This document shows positions 58,051 to 64,000 of a stretch of DNA of 64,000 nucleotides, in pieces. The position numbers and the translations under genes were made by a program. The notes below the pieces were generated by a model, which worked only from the letters and a program-made list of their open reading frames with translations, did no database searches and had not been told where the DNA came from. Source of the DNA: Bolinopsis microptera (lineage: Eukaryota; Ctenophora; Tentaculata; Lobata; Bolinopsidae); the NCBI RefSeq assembly GCF_026151205.1, contig NC_087073.1, forward strand, positions 12,121,578 through 12,185,577, written 5' to 3'. The first letter of the stretch is position 1, and each line of letters opens with the position of its first letter.

Positions 58051-59974
58051 TTAGAGGGGTTTGATGCCAGATATTCGTCTGAGTTGCTCGAACATTAAGA
58101 ATGTCATACAAGTGTGAGGTCCGACTCTTGCCCAGTTAGGGAACCAGCCCTTGTACAACCCTTTCACCCCTTCTGTTCTTATTATCAGTAACAAAACCTG
58201 TGAAGATCAGTCACTTAGAAAAAAACAAGTTGGAGTTGTAGCTGACTAAAAAGTTGGGTTAATCAAAAAAGTTTAATGTAAGGGCCAAATAAAAATAATC
58301 TGAAACAACTACGTGAAATTTTATTTTATAATGGAGATTATAGAATTTAAAAAGTTTACTGAATTTAAAAAGTGCCCGCAGCCAAAACAGCCAAACAGCT
58401 CAATCTTATCACCTAATCACCTGAGGAATGTTCTTGTATTTTGCGGCAACTCCTGGTTTTCTGTTTTCAGACTGCATCCGACTCTTCACCACATCAACAG
58501 GATTATTGGCGGTTGCTACACAAAAACCCGCGAATATGCTCGAGATAAAGTGAAGTACTGGACCTTCTCTGAGCCAGCCTACTTTTAACAGGAAGTGTTT
58601 TGAGTGGTCGTACGATGGAATCTGGACAAGATATTTGTTAATTTTAAACAACTAACTACATAATAGTGACCCAGAGGTGGCAGCCTCCGGTTATCTTTGC
58701 TGTAGTTGCTACATGGTTACAAAATAATCAGTCGTCATAGATACATAAATTAGTTGCTAAAGCAACTTATACAGAATTTGCCTTAGAAACTAAAACTTTG
58801 GTTCATAAAGTTACAAGTATGGTTGGAAATCTAAATGGTAATATCCGGTGGTAGTTTGGGTGGATATAATCAAGTTATTTACCTGTGCAGCAGTTGTAAA
58901 TGTTCCTCTTCCTATGTTAGGTCCGACTCCTCGCCACATACCCCTGAGAATTCCTTCGTCTCTTCCGATTCGGTACAGAAGAACAAACATGTTGGGTAAC
59001 CTGCGGAGTCGTGATTGTCGAATGGTGTTTAACCGGACATTCTTACGTTTCTCGAACAAATTTTGGGAAATGTGGCAACAATATTTTCAAATGAAAAGCA
59101 ATTCTATTTTGAATGGAAATTATAAATATCTCCCACGAATCACTTACTTCCTCTGAATGTCAGTTTGCAATCGGACCTTGACCAGATCAAAGGGAGTTGT
59201 CAAAAAGGCTCCGATCGCACCAGAGGTTGCTCCCGCAAGTATTTTCTGGGGAAAAATTGGTAAAAATGATCAAGAAATGAGATTTTAAATTAAGATTTTT
59301 ACTGAAGCAGGCATGAAAAACATCAGACCCTCGAACTCTTAGAAATTTCTCAAAAGCCTCCCTACTTTAAGTTCAACATGGATTAAAGACAAACATATTA
59401 ACTCCACAAGTAACTCAATATTTACCTTGTGGAGTGGTAAAACTTCATTTCCCGGACTTATGATCTTCTTGACGGGCTCGTAACCACCCATCCTGATAGT
59501 GCTGTAGCTTGCTTCTCTACATAGAGAGGGTAACAACCCCGCGGTAAGCAAGGTACGGAGTCCTTCAGCTCTGGCAATCTGCGGGATATGGAGGAGTAAT
59601 GTTGCAGCGAATATATCAGCGATATGATATATGTTGCTTTAAATTTCAACTCACCAATGTGTGTTCAGATTTTCTAACATCTGAACCGTCTCAAATATAA
59701 ATATTAACAAAGCATGCAATTACATTTCTGTAATATAAGGAGAATAGATCACCCGGAGTATAGAGATTAGGGACAATATTTGTAATACCAACCTTTGTAG
59801 CACCACGGAACAGCCCTGGGTAACTCTCTGATAGATCCCTTTGTTCTGATTATCACATTGCATCCTCACTTTAACCACATCTATAGGGTGGGTTATCGTC
59901 CCTGAGAACATGTTTGAGATTCCAGCTAGAGCGAATGTTAAGGGGACAGTGTAGTCCCTGGATGTCCCTGACAT
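58051..59974 (-). CDS. Mitochondrial carrier, UCP-like (SLC25 family)
   Basis: Exons 59974-59793, 59578-59426, 59245-59148, 59000-58883, 58621-58421 and 58197-58051 encode about 299 residues, the normal SLC25 length, in the inner mitochondrial membrane. The three tandem modules show their Px[D/E]xx[K/R] signatures as HPIDVVKVRMQ, TPFDLVKVRLQ and NPVDVVKSRMQ, each followed by a matrix helix and a second membrane segment (LLPSLCREASYSTIRMGGYE, GMWRGVGPNIGRG, LYKGWFPNWARVGPHT). REASYSTIRMGGYEP and the closing TFLMFEQLRR point to the uncoupling-protein-like subgroup (UCP4/UCP5/ucpB-like, SLC25A14/A27/A30 relatives); the substrate cannot be read. Exon 1 is 182 bp, and its two halves are readable only in different frames. 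Confidence 0.88.
59793..59974 (-). CDS. Carrier exon 1, with one-base frame conflict
   Basis: From the ATG (context GACCATGT) the frame gives the first transmembrane helix and HPIDVVKVRMQCDNQNKG. The family-like continuation YPGLFRGATK, which joins IARAEG of exon 2 in phase 0, is in another frame. The exon is one base short of a multiple of three, so one missing base between about 59818 and 59850 would repair it. Confidence 0.75.
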
Positions 59975-61700
59975 GGTCCTGAGCTCTGTTAGCGGTGGAG
60001 TGGTGGGGTCTGTTACTTGCGAGGAGAAGATGCGAGGAGTATGTGATTGTCTCTGGTCTGTTACATTCTAATATGACTCCTTGTAGGAAATTTGGTTGAA
60101 AATTTCTATTTCTAGAAATAGAATTCAGTAAACGTTTAAAAATGTAAGGTGGACCATGGACATAATCTATTGAATCGAATTAATCGTGTACAAGCAATTA
60201 TCAAGCCAATGCCTGATTCGAAATGGAGACTGATAAAAACTGTACAAATTATTATTAATTAATTAAATCAATCCTAGACGAGGGTGGTAGGGTACTATAG
60301 TGTTGCTGAACTACGACAATTTCTTGAGGGTTTGTTTTGTAAATTTTACTATTTCGAGTAAATGAAACGACAGAAATGGAAATTAAAATGATTCTGAAAA
60401 GTGAGACTAAAACTTAAAAGCAAAATCAGAAAATGAACCACACGAATATCTAGAGGACATCGCCAAAATAGTTATTCAATGTAAACCTTTAGGAAGTAGG
60501 CTGCAGAACATCGTAATCTACTACAAGGATACTGTAGTAGGGTTGAAGAGAAACTAGCAATTGAATTACTACTGCAAATCTAAATTGTTATAACACTTAA
60601 CACTACGTGGCTAGGATGTAAATTCGCCCCCTGCCATATTGATATAAGCATATGGTCATAAATTATGCTTTCTTATAATAAATATATGGTCCTAGAGTAG
60701 CGGGGAGGAGTACGTGAGGAGCATGGTCGTGTTGTGGAACAAAGTCTTATAATGAACAATTAAAGACTGTTAAAGAATGTATCCAGCATTTACTAATAAG
60801 CTAAAACTCGTCTAGTCACAGAACGACAATTGTATGATATAAACTAACAACGCACGTTCTTTTGCGTCCATTTTATTTCAATAGCGCCTATCTAGTATCT
60901 TACATTGTGTAGCCTACAGACTACAAACTACAAGTACAAGCTCTTGAAGTAAATAGGGCGATGTAATCGCGAAAATTCTACAGCGCAGTTCGAGTACGTA
61001 AAGGGCGCTTAAAAAGTTAAATTTACGCTCAAAGCAAGCTCGAATACTAGGAAACACGCCAAAATGTCTGAAGCAAACAAATTCAAACATCGACCGAGAA
61101 TGTATCTCACAAAGTTTGCATCTACCTATTCAGGTATGCTACTAAATTCTATGCTGGAGTATTTAGAATGACAAATTTACATCGTGAATGTTTTGTTAGG
61201 GGTAAGATTTGGAAATATAATGAATGAACTAGGCACTACTACAAAAGTGTCAAATAAAATTGACGTATCTTACACTATAGGTACAGGTACATGGATACAC
61301 GCAGAGAAAAGGCAAGAAGATACACAATACAATGTAATAGTTATAGATAACAAGCTGTTTCGTAAGCAGCATTTGCAATATTTGACGGCGGATATACTAT
61401 ACATCATACGGATATGCTATACTGATACATAAGTTACAAGTTAGACAGAATACATTGTACATTGTGCAATGTGCTTATTGTGCAATTTTGATAGTGTACC
61501 TACACTATGCATTATACAGAATACAAAAATATGTACTTGTATGTGCGTGTTTGTAATTTTTTTAGAACTTCTATTAGTTCTCAAGTATGTGATGAAAAAT
61601 TGACGCACCATGGACTTGGGTGAAAAATAGGGGTCTTTTAGTCTGCAACTGATGCGCCTTGCACTAGCTGCACTAGCTTAGCTGGATGAAACCTATGGTG
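59975..61700. other. Intergenic DNA upstream of the carrier gene
   Basis: It should contain the carrier promoter, but no TATA or initiator is convincing. An 82-codon plus-strand frame at 61184-61432 has no support. Confidence 0.35.
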
Positions 61701-61799
61701 TTATCTGGCCTTCAATCCCTCGTCATAGGGTGGTGTCTGAGGTTGAATTGGTGCGCCAAAAACCAAAATGTTGGTTTCCATTTTTTCCAAAACGGAAAA

Positions 61800-61885
61800 A
61801 TGACCTTCCCATGAAATTGAATGAAATTGATTGCTCGCATTTACCATTCTTAACAGGAATTAATTTGATAGTCCTCATAATGAAT
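61800..61885 (+). repeat. Dispersed repeat shared with 63289-63375
   Basis: Both copies contain ACCTTCCCATGA, ATGAATGAAATTGATT, TTTACCATTCTT and CAGGAATTAATTTGATAG in the same orientation. Confidence 0.75.
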
Positions 61886-61989
61886 GATCTGCGAATATTC
61901 CCGCAGACACGTCTTCCGTCCCGAGGTTTGAGACCTGGAACAGCTCAAGGGACCCCTCAGAAACGAATTTGGCTTGGGTAGACTGAATA

Positions 61990-62370
61990 TAGGGTAGTTT
62001 TGCGCAATTGACCACGCCATTTTTGGCGCTTTCGCGATATCTAGACCCACATATCTCAACTTCTGATTGGAGAAAAGAAATAAACTTGGGTATGAAAATG
62101 GTCAGAATCGACATATTTAAGGAAGTAGAACATCATGGTTTCAAAGTCCTCACACTTAAGGTTGATGATCAGTTATATGACCACACCCTTTTGTGGTTTC
62201 GCGAGTAATAATTATCACATTTATTTCAGAATATCTCAGCTACTAATTGGAGCTAAACGCTCATCTTGGGCATTAAAATGGTCAGAATAATCACATTGAG
62301 TGGGGTAGAGTATAGTTATAAAGTCTACAGACTTCAGGTTGTTCAGTTATTAGGTCAAACCCTATTTTTA
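61990..62370 (+). repeat. Second copy of the 46.7-47.8-kb repeat family
   Basis: Shared blocks are ATATCTCAxCTxCTxATTGGAG, GGGCATTAAAATGGTCAGAA, GAGTGGGGTAGAG and TTATTAGGTCAAACCCTATT. It lacks the 68-bp terminal repeats seen at the intronic copy. Confidence 0.75.
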
Positions 62371-62610
62371 GAAATGTTTGCACCATTGCAGTTGCAAGTA
62401 ATTCTTCTTGGCCGTGAATGCAAAAGAAAAATCATAATCTACTTGCCTGACCCCTTTCCAACTAAGGCGACAGAAGCATCTGGAGACATTTCTTCATTTA
62501 TTTTCTAGTGTTCACTACTTCGGTCATTTGGCATGACGTCAAGATGTATAGTTCACATTACTTTCCTATAATTCTCTTTTATTAAACATACACACTTAAC
62601 TCATGGAGTA

Positions 62611-62765
62611 CTTACTTGTACTTGAAAAGGTCTCCTCCTAGTCGTTGGAGTGGCCTGCACCCCATAGTAACTCCTTTCTCCGGTGTATTAGACCTCTCCA
62701 GTGAACCCTGTCTGTAGCTTGTTGTTCTGCATCTTCAAATCGTGATGTTATCGACACCTGTGAAG
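62611..62765 (-). mobile_element. 155-bp LINE tail flanked by a 43-bp direct duplication
   Basis: The insert reads on the minus strand as SRFEDAEQQATDRVHWRGLI and ends in AAGTACAAGTAAG. Both the DRxxWR box and the AGTAAG end resemble the 3' end of the RTE-type copy at 25.6 kb. The flanks 62568-62610 and 62766-62808 are identical 43-mers starting ATAATTCTCTTTTATTAAAC. This fits a severely 5'-truncated LINE insertion with an unusually long target duplication. Confidence 0.6.
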
Positions 62766-63107
62766 ATAATTCTCTTTTATTAAACATACACACTTAACTC
62801 ATGGAGTATCTTAACTCATTGTATTTGTTTTTGTTTGTTTGTTTGTGTGACCTATATATTTATTGTGTGACCTATATATTCAATAAAATTAAAATTGTTT
62901 CATTCATATTATGATTGTTCAATACCTTAGGAAATTTAAGAATTTACTCTTTGTTTATGTTACTCTTTCTTAGTCTTTCTACGTTTATTTCTTAGATGTC
63001 AATGGCTGCTTTCTCTTAGGTAGGCCCCTATCTTTGTCCGTGTTGCAACAAATCTTTTGACAGATGCATTGGAGGACTTCGCCGCGCCGCGCAAACTAGC
63101 ATTCTTG

Positions 63108-63172
63108 CTTCGTCGCATCGTCGCATCGTCGCATCGTCGCATCGTCGCATCGTCGCATCATCGCAGAGCAAC
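63108..63172. repeat. CGTCGCATC tandem repeat
   Basis: Six to seven perfect copies of a 9-bp unit followed by one variant (CATCATCGCA). Short inverted and direct copies of ACAGATGCATT flank it at about 63060 and 63200. Confidence 0.8.
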
Positions 63173-63288
63173 GATCTCGATGGGTTGACACCATCGATCA
63201 ACAGATGCATTGCAGAGCACTCCTTTCTTTGAGCATTAACATCTGCCGCCACACCTTTTGTTGATATCTTTGTTCTTACAGGAACAAG

Positions 63289-63375
63289 TAACCTTCCCAT
63301 GATTATGAATGAAATTGATTAAGCTCGCTTTTACCATTCTTTATCAGGAATTAATTTGATAGCACATATTTTTTT
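63289..63375 (+). repeat. Dispersed repeat, second copy
   Basis: Direct-orientation partner of 61800-61885, with a few substitutions and small indels. Confidence 0.7.
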
Positions 63376-64000
63376 GTCAGTCACTGAAAAAATCAACCTG
63401 GTCTTGCACATTAATAATAGTTATTATTTAAATGCATGTCGTAAAATCAAAAACAAAGAGAACAAAACTTTCGTAAAAGTACCGTCTATGATCTGTAGAG
63501 TGTAAATGAAAACGATTGAATAAAGTTATCGGAGAATCTCTACTGCTGTTCCAAGCATATGTTTAGATTTTACGATGAACCCATATTTACGTCTTTTATT
63601 GAAGTGATTATTTGCAGAGCATGTGCTTTTGCCAGGTGTCTTTTCCACCGAACGTTATTTTATTTCTATAATTATTGTCAACATTAGCTGGAGAACTATC
63701 ATTCACGATCTAGTAATTACTATTTACTATCATTTATAGCTTTAAATACCCATAATTTAGTCCTGTTGCTCAGTAGAATTGAGAATGTGAGACCTTACAA
63801 CTGCGATTTTTCTACATCCCTTGTTCTTTTATTTAAATGGTGAAAATAAAATGATCACACAAGTCATAAACTTGTGACCATTCTGAACTTCATCATGTCT
63901 TACTCTGTATCTGTTGTGAGTTGTCGTTCAAAGTGTTAGTGATTGATTACTAATTAATTAGTAATTAATTAGTAATTAATTAGTAAATAATTGGTTTTAT
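63376..64000. other. Terminal AT-rich intergenic DNA
   Basis: Nothing is identified except a 10-11-bp repeat of AATTAATTAGT at the right edge (about 63950-63985). Confidence 0.4.

Noticed and set aside
63028..63300. 90-codon minus-strand frame rich in DDATMRRC repeats
   Set aside because: The repeat residues come from the CGTCGCATC microsatellite read through; no gene evidence.

Overview
The window is metazoan nuclear DNA: AT-rich, with spliced genes whose exons are mostly 80-280 bp, GT-AG introns, and many transposon copies. An invertebrate is likely; nothing in the sequence lets me name the phylum safely. Three host genes can be rebuilt exon by exon. (1) A complete kazrin (KAZN) orthologue on the minus strand, 13 coding exons from 21067 down to 610, about 735 aa. 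It has an N-terminal coiled coil built on perfect heptads, a basic nuclear-localisation-like patch and three C-terminal SAM domains. (2) An unrecognised plus-strand gene, exons 46182-50625, with an AT-hook-like motif, a coiled coil, a Ser/Pro/Leu-rich tract and a C-terminal four-cysteine motif. (3) A mitochondrial carrier (SLC25 / UCP-like) on the minus strand, six exons 59974-58051, intact except for a one-base frame conflict in its first exon.

Most of the rest is mobile DNA. At 23020-25633 lies a 5'-truncated RTE-type LINE with an 851-codon open reading frame and an 11-bp target duplication. At 31200-35476 lies a 4.28-kb DNA transposon with about 0.7-kb terminal inverted repeats and a TATA duplication. 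It carries a decayed protein that joins a conserved helical region, a PIN/XPG-like nuclease and a C-terminal Tesmin/CXC-like cysteine motif; this is the best candidate for a little-described system. At 26018-26110 and 26447-26553 lie two copies of a roughly 0.1-kb element, each flanked by its own perfect 8-bp duplication; one interrupts an older transposon-derived reading frame. Other copies are hAT-like non-autonomous elements (7928-8415, 12991-13390), a 207-bp element with 5-bp duplications (16330-16536), hairpin elements (28517-28783, 36451-37126, 46695-47801, 55791-56115), and LINE relics at 25.7, 30.8, 55.5, 57.0 and 62.6 kb.

Layout: 1-21 kb, kazrin with element-bearing introns; 21-31 kb, a retrotransposon-rich intergenic block; 31-35.5 kb, the long-TIR transposon; 35.5-43 kb, repeat-rich DNA without a gene I can support; 43-50.6 kb, the four-cysteine gene, perhaps starting from a CCAAT-box cluster near 43.05 kb; 50.6-58 kb, intergenic DNA with relics; 58-60 kb, the carrier; 60-64 kb, intergenic DNA with dispersed repeats. 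The three host genes show no obvious functional link.
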